64,000 nucleotides of DNA, from positions 2,558,001 through 2,622,000 of the forward strand of contig NC_008027.1 of NCBI RefSeq assembly GCF_000026105.1, in the 5' to 3' direction. The position numbers and the translations under genes were made by a program. The notes under the pieces are model-generated. The model saw only the letters and a program-made list of their open reading frames with translations, made no database searches and was not told the DNA's origin. Each line of letters opens with the position of its first letter. Within the stretch, counting starts at the first letter, position 1. Of this stretch, positions 16,943 through 27,200 are shown one piece after another. This DNA comes from Pseudomonas entomophila L48. GTDB lineage: Bacteria > Pseudomonadota > Gammaproteobacteria > Pseudomonadales > Pseudomonadaceae.

Positions 16943-18301
16943 ATGCCCGAACCGAGTTTCAACCTGGCCTGGGTGGATGAAGCCCGCCTGGCCAACACCG
17001 TTGACCAGGCCAACCGCGAGCAACGGCCGCTGTACCTGATCGTGCTCGCCACCAAGCCGTGCTACATCAAGCTGGCCAGCCTGGTGCTGGCCTGCGAGGC
17101 GCTGCGGTTGCCGTTCCTGCTGGTCGACACCGGCCAGCACTACGACCCGGTGCTGACCCAGGCCAGAGAGGAGCTGGGTTACGAACACCTGTTGGCGGTG
17201 AGTTTCGGTATCCGTGGCTCATTGTTGGGGCGCACCGCGCAACTGGCACTGGCCATCGAATGCCTTGATGCCCGGCTCAAGGCCGTTGGGTTGCGCCAGA
17301 GCGCGGTGCCGCTGGTGTCCGGGGACACCGCCACGGCGGCGATGTTCGCCCAGTTCTGGTACCTGGCCCATGGCGCACGCAGCGTGCACGTCGAGGCCGG
17401 GCTGCGCAGCTACGGCCCTGATCGTGGTGCCTGGGCGAACCTGCAGGATCTGGCCGAACAACGCCAGCTGCGCTGGCAGCGGTTTTACGAAGAGCCCTTC
17501 CCGGAAGGGGTCTGCACCACGCTGGCCAGTGTGGTCGGCGACCTGCTGCTGGCCCCGGTGGAGCGCAATGTCGAGCACCTGCTGCGTGAGGGCTACCCGC
17601 TGCCGCAGCTGCGCCAGGTCGGCTCCCTGAGCAGTGACGCGGTGCGCCTGGCCTTGCCACGGGCTGCTCGCAGTCAATTGTTCAGCCTGTACCCGGAGCT
17701 GGTCCTGGGCCGCTGGCTGCGGGTGGACCTGCACCGGCGCGAGAACATGACCGCCCAGGCCTTGCAGGCGGTGTTGCAGGGGCTGGGGCGACTGGCCCTC
17801 GACGGCGTGCAGGTGGTGCTGGTGCGCACCAACGCCCTCGACGGCGCACTGGTCCAGCATCAGCTCGCCGGCCTGCTGGACGAAGTCCGGCTCAAGGGCG
17901 TGGTGGTACAGCCGATGTGGCCGCACTACACCGATGTCATCCACTTCCTGAGCTCCGGCCATTGCCTGGCGCTGTACACCGACAGCGGCGGCCTGCAGGA
18001 GGAGGCCACGGTGCTGGGCGTGCCTTGCCTGACCTGCCGCCTGAGCACCGACCGCCCGGAAACGGTGCTCGACGCGCAGAGCAACCTGCTGCTGCCGCCG
18101 CTGTCGGCGGCGTTCGTTCATCGCCACCTGCGCGATGTGCTGGCGCGCCCGACGGCCGAGGCCTGGCCGGGTTTGCAGCGCGGCCGCACGCTCTATGGCC
18201 AGGCCGTGGGGCAGGGCATCGCCGAGCTGCTCAAGGTGTACGAGGCACCCGCCGTGCTGGCGGGCGCCCAGGCACAGTACTTGCCGCGGGTGTCAGAGTG
18301 A
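16943..18301 (+). CDS. UDP-GlcNAc 2-epimerase-like GT-B protein
   Basis: A 452-residue protein resembling WecB/NeuC-type UDP-GlcNAc 2-epimerases. It has a P..VDTGQHYD segment, SVHVEAGLRSY, and C-terminal LYTDSGGLQEEATVLGVPCLTCR, all characteristic of that family. The central segment VDLHRRENM matches the usual HRREN motif. It is longer than the typical 370-380 residues, with extra sequence around GLRSYGPDRGAWANLQDL. It could make a ManNAc-type sugar or, given the fold, hydrolyse or transfer a nucleotide sugar. ATG chosen for AAGGAA upstream; it starts 37 bases after the cyclase gene, the largest gap within the sugar part of the operon. Confidence 0.8.
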   Translation: MPEPSFNLAWVDEARLANTVDQANREQRPLYLIVLATKPCYIKLASLVLACEALRLPFLLVDTGQHYDPVLTQAREELGYEHLLAVSFGIRGSLLGRTAQLALAIECLDARLKAVGLRQSAVPLVSGDTATAAMFAQFWYLAHGARSVHVEAGLRSYGPDRGAWANLQDLAEQRQLRWQRFYEEPFPEGVCTTLASVVGDLLLAPVERNVEHLLREGYPLPQLRQVGSLSSDAVRLALPRAARSQLFSLYPELVLGRWLRVDLHRRENMTAQALQAVLQGLGRLALDGVQVVLVRTNALDGALVQHQLAGLLDEVRLKGVVVQPMWPHYTDVIHFLSSGHCLALYTDSGGLQEEATVLGVPCLTCRLSTDRPETVLDAQSNLLLPPLSAAFVHRHLRDVLARPTAEAWPGLQRGRTLYGQAVGQGIAELLKVYEAPAVLAGAQAQYLPRVSE

Positions 18302-20190
18302 ACCGCCCGGCGCAGGTCACCACCGCCAAGGCTGCGTCTGCGCGCCTGTGTGGTGGGCTGGGCGGTGGCGCGGGCGATCTGCGGCCCTGGCTGTCGCCCA
18401 TGTGCCAGGCCCTGGGGCTTGAGGCCGACCACCTGCCGTCCACCGCGCACAGCCATACACTGTGGTGCGGTGAGCTGTTCAACCGGGCCCAGTTGCAGGC
18501 ATGGCTGGGCTTGGCGGCGCAGCCGTGTACCGATGACGAGCTGCTGACCCAGGCGTTCCTGGCCTGGGGCGAAGTGACGACCCTGAACCGGATCAACGGC
18601 AAGTTCGCCCTGGCGCACTGGAGCGCCGAGCGGCAGCGGCTGGTGCTGGCCTGCGACCGTACCACGCAGTTCACGGTGTTCTATGGCCGACTGAATGAAC
18701 ACTGGTTGTTCAGCAGCGACTTCGGCGCCTTCCGCCCGTTGCACCGGCAACTGGACGTCGACCGGCAGACGCTGGCGCTGTTCGTGCGCTACGGTTTCGT
18801 TCCGGCGCCGCACACCTTCTACCGGCAGGTGCGCAAGCTGCAGCCCGGCCACTGGGTGTCACTGTCGGCCCACGACACCGGCGAAGTGACGCAACAGCCC
18901 TATGCACCTTCGTCCTGGGCGTACCTGCCGACCACCCAGCGCAAGCCCATCGAGGCAGGGCCCGCCACGCAGGCCTTCGAGCGCCATCTGCTGGCGGCCG
19001 TCGAAGCCCGGCTGGACGGCTCCACGGCAGGCGCCTTCATGTCCAGCGGGTTCGATTCGACCCTGGGCGCGGCGCTGCTGCAGAAAACCCTGGGCAAGCC
19101 CATCCACACGTTCACCGCAGGTTTCCAGGGCATGCATTGCAACGAGGCCCCGGACGCCGCTGCCATCGCCCGACACCTGGGGACCCTGCACCACGAGATC
19201 CGGCTCGATGACGCGGCGCTGGCAGGCGTGGTGCCTGACATCCCCTATGCCTATGGCGAACCCCTGGCCGACTCGTCGCAACTGCCCTCGATGCTGTTGG
19301 CCCGCGCCGCGAGCGAGTACGTCGACACGGTGTTCGCCGGCGATGGCGCCGATTGCGTGCTGGGTGAGTACGCCCAGCGCCTGGACATGTACCGCAGCGT
19401 GCTCCGTGCACGCCGTTTGCCGCCTTGGGGCAGGGCTGCGCTGGGCCATGGCCTGGAGCTGGCCGAACGGTGCTCGACGCCGCTCGCTACAGGCCTATCC
19501 CGTTGGCTCGGTCGACGCCTGGCGTTGGACGACCCCGGCCGTGATGCTTTCGAGGACGTGCGGGGCGTGCTGGCCGCCAATGGCCTGGGGCAGGTTGAGC
19601 GCGTGCTCGGCGCGCGGGTGCTGGACCCAGGGCGGCTGGTGCTCGGCGAAGGCTGGCTGGATATTCCCTGGCCGGGGACCGACGCCGAGCCACCCAGGTT
19701 GTCGGTGTTGCTCGACCAGTTGGTGCAGGTGCAAGGGGAAATCCTTATCGCGCCCGTGACGCAGAAGACCATCGGTGCCTGCGACCACGCCGGCCTGCGG
19801 GTGGCCATGCCGTTTCTCGACGGGGCACTGCTGGACTTCGCCAGGGGCTTGCCCCACCCCCTCAAGCACCGCAAGCACACTTCGAAATGGCTGCTGCGCC
19901 AGGTGGCCTACTCGTACATCCCCAGGGCTTTGCTCGACCGCAAGAAGCTGGGCTTCAGCATCTGGGTGAGCCCGCTGCTGCGCCACCACCTGCGTGACTG
20001 GGCCGAGCACCTGCTGGCGCCGGGCCGTCTGCGCGACGAAGGCTTCTTCGACGTGGCCCAGGTGCGCCGGGAGTGGACGCGGCTGCTGCACCACGGCGAG
20101 CACTTCAGGGAAGAGCGGCTGTGGTCGGTGCTGATGTTTCAACAATGGCTCGACAGCAGCCGGGCCTTCAGCTTGCGGGGGAACGGATGA
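18298..20190 (+). CDS. Asparagine-synthetase-like ATP-dependent amide ligase lacking the glutaminase cysteine
   Basis: A 630-residue protein with the two-domain AsnB layout. The N-terminal Ntn-like domain (about 1-200) does not start with Met-Cys, so the glutaminase nucleophile is absent. The C-terminal synthetase domain has a pyrophosphatase-type ATP loop SSGFDST (249-255) and FAGDGADCVLGEY. Glutaminase-less relatives such as beta-lactam synthetase use ATP to form amides with other nucleophiles. Here it may acylate an amine of the cyclitol or sugar, or form an amide on the carrier. I chose the GTG at 18298, whose GTGA overlaps the previous stop; an upstream extension would overlap the epimerase-like gene. 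Confidence 0.78.
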   Translation: MNRPAQVTTAKAASARLCGGLGGGAGDLRPWLSPMCQALGLEADHLPSTAHSHTLWCGELFNRAQLQAWLGLAAQPCTDDELLTQAFLAWGEVTTLNRINGKFALAHWSAERQRLVLACDRTTQFTVFYGRLNEHWLFSSDFGAFRPLHRQLDVDRQTLALFVRYGFVPAPHTFYRQVRKLQPGHWVSLSAHDTGEVTQQPYAPSSWAYLPTTQRKPIEAGPATQAFERHLLAAVEARLDGSTAGAFMSSGFDSTLGAALLQKTLGKPIHTFTAGFQGMHCNEAPDAAAIARHLGTLHHEIRLDDAALAGVVPDIPYAYGEPLADSSQLPSMLLARAASEYVDTVFAGDGADCVLGEYAQRLDMYRSVLRARRLPPWGRAALGHGLELAERCSTPLATGLSRWLGRRLALDDPGRDAFEDVRGVLAANGLGQVERVLGARVLDPGRLVLGEGWLDIPWPGTDAEPPRLSVLLDQLVQVQGEILIAPVTQKTIGACDHAGLRVAMPFLDGALLDFARGLPHPLKHRKHTSKWLLRQVAYSYIPRALLDRKKLGFSIWVSPLLRHHLRDWAEHLLAPGRLRDEGFFDVAQVRREWTRLLHHGEHFREERLWSVLMFQQWLDSSRAFSLRGNG

Positions 20191-21233
20191 GCGCGATACG
20201 AACGGCCTTGATCGGCTGCGGCACGGTGTGCGACTGGCACCTGGAAGAGCTGGACAAGCTCAGGGACCTGTTCGACGTGCGCTGCCTGTGCGACAGCGTG
20301 CCGGGCAAGGCCCAGGCGCTGGCGCAGAAATGGCGGGTAGGCGGCTGGACCGAGGATTTCCAGCAGGTGCTGGATGACCCGCTGATCGAATGCGTGTGGA
20401 TCCTGACCCCGCCGTTCAACCACGCCGAACTGGCCATCGCGGCACTGCGGGCCAACAAGCATGTGTTCTGCGAGAAGCCCCTGGCCAAGACCTCGGCGCA
20501 ATGCCAGGAGGTGGTGCGGGTAGCCGAAGACAGCCAGCGGGTGTTCCTGCTGGGCTATCCGATGCGCTTTTCCGCCGATGCGGGCAACTTGCGCAAGGTC
20601 GTGCAAAGCGGCGTGCTGGGGCGCCCGGTGGTGCTGCGCGATGTCTGGGCGGTGTGCAAGGGCGCCGACAGCCCGGCCATCCACGATGCCGAGCTGGGCG
20701 GTGGGGTGGTGTTCGAGCATACCCACTGGCTGGACTTCGTGACCTGGATGTTCGGCCCGGCGAGAAAGGTTTATGCCTCAACCCGCAAGCTCAAGCTCGG
20801 GCCGACCAGCGCCCACGACACGGTGATCGCGGTGATCGATTTCGTCTCCGGCGACCAGGCGCTGTGGTCCGAGTCCTGGGCCGCCAGCGGCCTGGGCTGG
20901 GAGCCGTTATGCGTGGGGCGCGCCGGGATCCGTCCGACCTTCGATGTGGTCGGCGAGCAGGGCGTGCTGCAGTTCCCCAACGCCCAAGGCGAGAAAGTCC
21001 TGAGCCTTTACCGCTACGACCGGCCCGAAAAACCGGTCGACAGCTGGACCTGGCAGCACGACTGGGGCACCAACGACGACGCTTTCCCCAACGAGCATCG
21101 CCACCTGTACGCCTGCATCCGCCACGGCACGCCGCCGGTGTGCCAGGCCCGCGACGGCCTGCGCGCGGTGCAGCTGGCCGAAGCCATTCTCGAGTCCAGC
21201 CGCAGCGGCCAGCCGGTGTTCCTGCAGCCATAG
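20187..21233 (+). CDS. Gfo/Idh/MocA-family NAD(P)-dependent oxidoreductase
   Basis: A 348-residue protein with an N-terminal Rossmann fold (TALIGCGTVCDWH, about 6-18) and the family signature FCEKPLAKT near residue 93. The C-terminal substrate domain has EHTHWLDFVTWMFG. Members oxidise or reduce hydroxyl groups of inositols and nucleotide sugars. In aminoglycoside pathways, NAD-dependent enzymes can replace the radical SAM dehydrogenase at the second oxidation, so this may be a second cyclitol dehydrogenase or act on a sugar. The ATG overlaps the ligase stop. It is the last gene of the overlapping sugar set. Confidence 0.88.
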   Translation: MSAIRTALIGCGTVCDWHLEELDKLRDLFDVRCLCDSVPGKAQALAQKWRVGGWTEDFQQVLDDPLIECVWILTPPFNHAELAIAALRANKHVFCEKPLAKTSAQCQEVVRVAEDSQRVFLLGYPMRFSADAGNLRKVVQSGVLGRPVVLRDVWAVCKGADSPAIHDAELGGGVVFEHTHWLDFVTWMFGPARKVYASTRKLKLGPTSAHDTVIAVIDFVSGDQALWSESWAASGLGWEPLCVGRAGIRPTFDVVGEQGVLQFPNAQGEKVLSLYRYDRPEKPVDSWTWQHDWGTNDDAFPNEHRHLYACIRHGTPPVCQARDGLRAVQLAEAILESSRSGQPVFLQP

Positions 21234-21256
21234 CCGATCAACAGGGAGGGGATAGC

Positions 21257-24200
21257 GTGCAGCAGTTCAATCAGATCGTGTCGGTCAATTTCCAGGGCGT
21301 GGTGGTGGTGTTCGGCCGCGAAGTGGCGGGCAAGAACGCCATCTACTTCGATGTGCTCGGCCAGGACGTCGACAGCGACGACGATGACCTCGACTGGTCG
21401 GGCTTCACCGCGGTGACCTTCACCGAACAGGTGCGCCAGGTGGGCATGAGCATCATCGCCGTGGATTGCGATGCCTCGACCCTGGTGCCGTCGCTCGCGC
21501 CGTTCCGGGTGGTGACCGACCAGAAGTACATTTCGGTCATCCAGCAGTCCATGAACGGCACCTTGTACGTGAACCGTTTTCGCCTACTGAAAAACAAGTC
21601 GGGCACCGACCAGAAGACCACCGACTACGAACTGTCACCGGCATGGGAAGTGCGCTACGCCCGCAGCCACAAGGAGGATGTGCCCGCCGACAAGTCCGAC
21701 AAGCAGGACTTCCTCGACCCCGACGGCCAACCCTTCCTCGAGCCTTCCCTCGAACTGTCGATGATCACCGGCGTGACCGATGGCCATTTCGACGTGCTGC
21801 TGCTGCCGATCGCCGGCAGTGAGAGCTTCGCCTGGCAGTTCCTGGCCCTGGATGCCAGCGCCACCTCGGTCAAGCTGTTCAATTTCCCCGCCACTGACAA
21901 TGGCCTGTTCGACGTGGCTGGAAAGCCTGTGGACAGCGACCTGCGCATCCAGCCGGACAGCGTCTTCGGCGTGGCCAAGGCCGGTACCAGCACCGCGCTG
22001 CCGATCACCTCGGCGCCGCGCGCGGTGACCTACGTCAAGCATGAGAAGGTGGTGCAGCCCGACGGTTCGAGCATCGGCGTGCGCCGCGCCACCCGGGTGA
22101 TGATCACCTTGAGCGTCGCCGATGGCACCGTCACGCTGGACTCCGCCATCGGTGTGAACGGCACCATGGCCTACCTCTCGGGGGTGATTGTCACCTCCAA
22201 CATTGTCCCGGCCGAGTTCGACCTGCGCTTCGACGGCGTGTCCTGCCTCAACCTGCTGCCGCCCGCCAGCGGTACCAACCCATTGGCGATCAAGGGCCCG
22301 TTCGAGATCGGCCTGATGCTGGCGCCGGGCGTCAAGGGCGATGGGCTGAAGGTGCTGGGCGGGGCGGCCCAGGCCGAGGAGAAGAACCTCGCGCCCTATG
22401 TCTGGATCGTCGATGGCGACAAGCTCGAAGTGGGCTTTGGCAATGGCAGCGCGCGGGTCAGTTGCCGCACCTTGCACCAGGTGCTGTTCAACGACGTATG
22501 GAGCGACCTGCATATCCGCTACGCGGGCAAGGGCGACAATCCCTTCACCCTGACGGTGAACGACGCGCCGGTACCGCTCACGCCCTGCAGCACCACGGCC
22601 GAGCCCTGCGGCACGGCCATGGCGCTGGTGGCGGCCGGCAGCAACGGTTTCGTCGGCGCGCTGAAACGGCTGGCCATCACGGTAGGGGGCACCGCTGCAG
22701 TGCAGCTGGACTGCAACAGCGTCAACTACAGCGACAACCCGCCGACCACGCTCAACCAGGCCGCCTCGGGTGTGAAAGTGACGGTGCAGGGCGCGCGCCT
22801 TGAACCCTCGGCCTCGCCGGTCAACAGCGACATGAGCGGTGAGTTCTACATCGATGCCATGGGCCTGACCTACTACGCAGGCCTGGCCGGGTTCATCCGC
22901 CCGAACGCGGCCACCTGCCTGATCGACGGCTCCGACGGCCTGCTGCACCTTTACTACCCCGGCGACGGCAACCTGCTGACCGTGGCGCAGTTCTCCACCC
23001 AGTCGGCGCGTGCCACCTTCACTGTCGACTGGACCACGCAATGGGGCAGCAGCGGGGCCAGGGCGGCGGCGCTGGAGCTGCCCGCGACTTCGGTGGCGCT
23101 GTACCGTGGCGTGAGCTGCGAGCACTGGGCGCCGGTGGCGGCGCGGCTGCTGGTGGCCCCGGACACCACCCAGAGCGGCTTCGTCAACTTCGTCGCCCAT
23201 CGGGTGGGCACCTACATGAACAGCACGCGGATCACGGTCGCCGCCTCCAGCGTGTCCGAGTTGCTCTGCGACATCCACGTGGAGGCGTCGCAAAGCGTCG
23301 GCACGGAAACCTGGCGGGGCTTGCCACGGGATATCGCCCAGCTGACGCAGATCTGGAACGGCGCCGCCGCCAACAACCCGGACGACCCCCAGGTCCTCGA
23401 CCAGTCCAAACCCTATTTCGACTATGCGGGCAGCGCGCCAGCGGTGCTGGTGCCCACCCGCACGGGCGGCAACGGCAGCTTCTTCCTGCTGACCTCGGTG
23501 CCGCAGCTGCCGGTCACGCTGACCTCGGTGGCGGTCGCTGCGGGGGCCACCGATGAATTCGTGGTGGTCGACATCACCCTGGCCGCGCCGCCGCGCTGGC
23601 CGGCCAGCGCCACCCTCAACCAGCACTGGCCCGCCGTGCCGGCAACGCCGCGTACCTTGCTCGACGTGTTCGCCGGCAAGGCACCGCACTACGACTACAG
23701 CGCTGTGACCACCGCCGGCAGCCGCGCCTACGGGCTGCCCCTGAGCCTGGCGCGCTCCGACGAGCAGGTCAGCCATGTGCTGGTGTTCGTGCGTGACGAG
23801 CAGAAGGACTTTGCGGTGACGGTCAGTACCGCCACGCAGCCCCTGCTGTGCAACGTGGTCATCTGTGGCGTCAGCCTGCCCGACGTACCCCGCGCGCAGG
23901 CCGAGTTTGTCAAGGTGCTCAACGGCGACGCCACCGGTTATACCTATCCCAGCGGCTACCAGACCGGCCTGGCGACCTTGATCTATGCCATGGGCAACGG
24001 CTTGAGCGCCGACGTGGTCGACACCCCGGCACCGGCGCCTGAAGGCGGCGCGTTCGCCTATGCCGGGCTGCTGCGCGTGCTGTTCCAGGGGCCCAGCTAC
24101 GATGCTCCTGGGATGGCCCCCCAGGCCTTGACCAACGCGGCGGTGATCCAAGGCGCGCGGCTGGCGTTCAATGGCCGGGACGATGCCATTCGCGGCTCGA

Positions 24201-27200
24201 TGCTGTTCGGTGCGCTGGTCGAGGCACCGCCCACCGACGGCGGGGTGGGGCGCCTGACCAACACCTCGGTGCACCAGGGCGGTATCGCCCCGGTACTGAC
24301 GCCCGGGGTCAACGGCGGCTGGATGCCGCTGCCACCCAGTTTCAGCCTCGACCTGAACCCGCCGAACAAGAGCAACTACGTGGCGTTCAATGTCGACAAG
24401 GCGTTCTCGCCCTCGGACCAGTTGGCGATCACCGACGACCTGACCGTGGAGGCCTGGCTGGCCCTGAGCGACAGCCGCATCAACCCGTCGTCACGGGCGC
24501 TTTCCTATAACGTCCTGGGTAACCGCAAGCACCCGGACCTGCCGGTGCAGTACATGATCGGCGCGCGCCAGGGCCCGGGGCTGGAGATGAGCGACAGCAC
24601 CTACGTGACCCGTGCCTTCAACTTCAAGCCACCGGCGTTGTCCTTGCAGGTCTATGTCTACCTGCCCCAGAGCGGCCTGAGCGGCACGTTGCTGTCGGTC
24701 TCGCAGGTGCGCGGCAGCGACCAGTACGTGCAGTTGGCGGTGGATGAGTACGGCAAGGCGGTATTCACCTTCCTGGAGGACAAGGGCGAGGTGAAGACGG
24801 CCCAGCCGCTGTCGGTGGGGGCCTGGACCTGCCTCACCGCAGTGGTGGAGCTCGCCGGGCAGGGGCAGGTGACCCTCAAGCTGTCGGTCAACGCCGGGGC
24901 GCCGGTCAAGGCCACGGCCAGCAACACCTTCAGCGGCGACCTCGGCGCGTTGATGCTGGGCAGCAACCAGGGCGGCAGCCTGCCGGCTCGGGTCAATGGC
25001 GTGGCGTTCTGGCAGCGGGCGCTGAGCGACAGCCAGATGCAGAACAGCTTCAGCCAAGGCTTCGCCGACACCGACTCGATGCTCGGCATCCGCTGGAACC
25101 TGGCCGAAGGCAGCGGCATCGTGATCACCAACTCGGCCGCCACCGGCATCGAGTACGACGCCACGCTGATCAACCCCGCCAGCCCCGCCTGGAACGCGCA
25201 GGGAGCGTTCCAGGTGCCCTATGCCGGGCGCAACGAGCTGGTGCTGACCTCCAACCGCATCCTCAAGGGCTGGACCCATGTGGCCCTGGCCTCGCGCCAG
25301 GGGCACGGGCTGAGGCTGCTGGCCAGCAACTACGGCAAGGTCAGTGACGGCGATGCCTTCAACCCCTCCAGCACCTTCGCCCTGGAGGCCTGGATCGCGC
25401 CGTCGGCCTTGAACCGCAAGCAGATCCTGCTGGAGAAGAACGGCAGCTATTCGCTGTACATCAACACCCTTGGCCAGGTGTGCCTGACCGTGCAGTTGCA
25501 GATGGACCCGCCCAAGTACGACGACCCACCCGTCAACTTCACCCATGAAGTGAAGTTCGCCATAACCGCAGGCGTGACCACCTACGTGGCGCTGAACTTC
25601 AGCACTGGCACCGTGGCCAACGACAACGGCAGCAAGGAGTACGTGGCGCAGAAGTACTACGTGCGGGCCGGGCTGTACCTCAATGGTGTCCAGGTTGCCG
25701 AGCAGATGCGCAACGACCTGGCGCGCCCGGCCACGGTGCGCACGCAGACCTCCTCGTTCTACCTGGGGGTCAACGATGACCTCACGTTCAACTACGAGGG
25801 CTTGATCTCCCATGTGCGGGTGTGGAACCGCACCCTGGCCACCGACCAGATCGCCCAGACCTACGCCCTGCGCCTCACCCCGGCCTCCACCGATGGCCTG
25901 GTGGCCGCCTGGGACTTCGACGAAATGGCCGGCACCAACGCCAAGGACCTCACTGGCAACAACACCCTGGTGCTGAGCAGCAACCAGCTGTGGACCATCT
26001 GGCAGGACGTGGCCCAGGCCAGCCTGGTGGTCAACGGCCGTGGCAGCTTGCCGCTGCGCCTGACGGTGGCCGATGTCGGCGGCTATCAGGACAGCCAGTT
26101 CACCTTCGGCGGCGCCCGCCAGGGGACGACGCTGACGCTGCCCTACAGCGGCCGTATCGACGATGTGCGGCTGTTCTCCACGCGCCTGACCGAGCAGCAG
26201 ATCCGCGAAAGCATGAACAAGGCACTGACCGGTGGCGAGGAGCACCTGGCCGCCTACTGGCGCATCGAGGCCGGCTCCGGCCCGACGCTGTTCGATTTCA
26301 CAGGCTACGGCAACAACGGCACCCTGACCCCGGCCGCCAGCCCGCCGCAGTGGAGCAGCGCCGCGGCGCCGATCCAGAACGAGGCGCAGTACGTGGTCAA
26401 CACCCTGGGCGGCACGCCGGACTACTACGTCGCGCGGATCCAGGGCCAGCCCTCGGTGATCGAGTACGCCAGCGCCGAGAAGGACGCCTACGGCAAGATC
26501 TTCAGTGTGATGAAGCGTGGCTACTTCTACCAGAGCAGCGACGGCGTGACGGCGCTTGAGGTGGGCTACAAAGTCGGTGACCTGGACACCTTGTTCGTCG
26601 GCCAGGTGCAGAGCAAGCCGACCATCATCGGCTTCATCGAAGGCGGCCCACCGCTGCCCAGCGAGAACCAGACCCTGGCCTACTGGGTCGGCGACATGGG
26701 CGGCCCGGCGTCGGACTACGCCTCGGCCTGCTCGGTCACCTACCAGGAGAGCGAAAGCAAGAGCTGGACCTTCACCGGCAACAAGACCTCGACCTTCAAC
26801 GGCGAGTTCAACCTCAAGGGCGGCCTGTACCAGAAGAGCAAGAGTGATGTGTCGGTGGGCCTGGGCGCCGAGGCCGAGACCATGGTGCTGGAAACCACCA
26901 TCACCGGCGGTGCCAAGATGGTGCTGTCGGGCAACCTGGGCGATGGCCTGGAGGTGTCGCAGAACCACTCCAGCAGTGTGAGCCTGGCCACCTCGATGAC
27001 CCCCACCGGCAACTGGGAGGCGGCGAATGCAGTGCTCAACCTGACGGTGGGGCGGCGATACATCCAGAACAACGTCGGTATCGCCCTGGTCAAGTCGTCC
27101 ACCGCCGACCTCTACATGCAGGCGCTCAAGGGCACGCAGACCCCCGTGGGCTACGTGCTGGCGCCGAACACCACGATCCCGGTGGACACCAACATCATCG

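Noticed and set aside
20390..21256. Upstream extension of the giant LamG frame through the oxidoreductase gene
   Set aside because: The extension is an out-of-frame reading of a well-supported Gfo/Idh/MocA gene. A GTG with GGGAGGGG just after that gene is a natural start.
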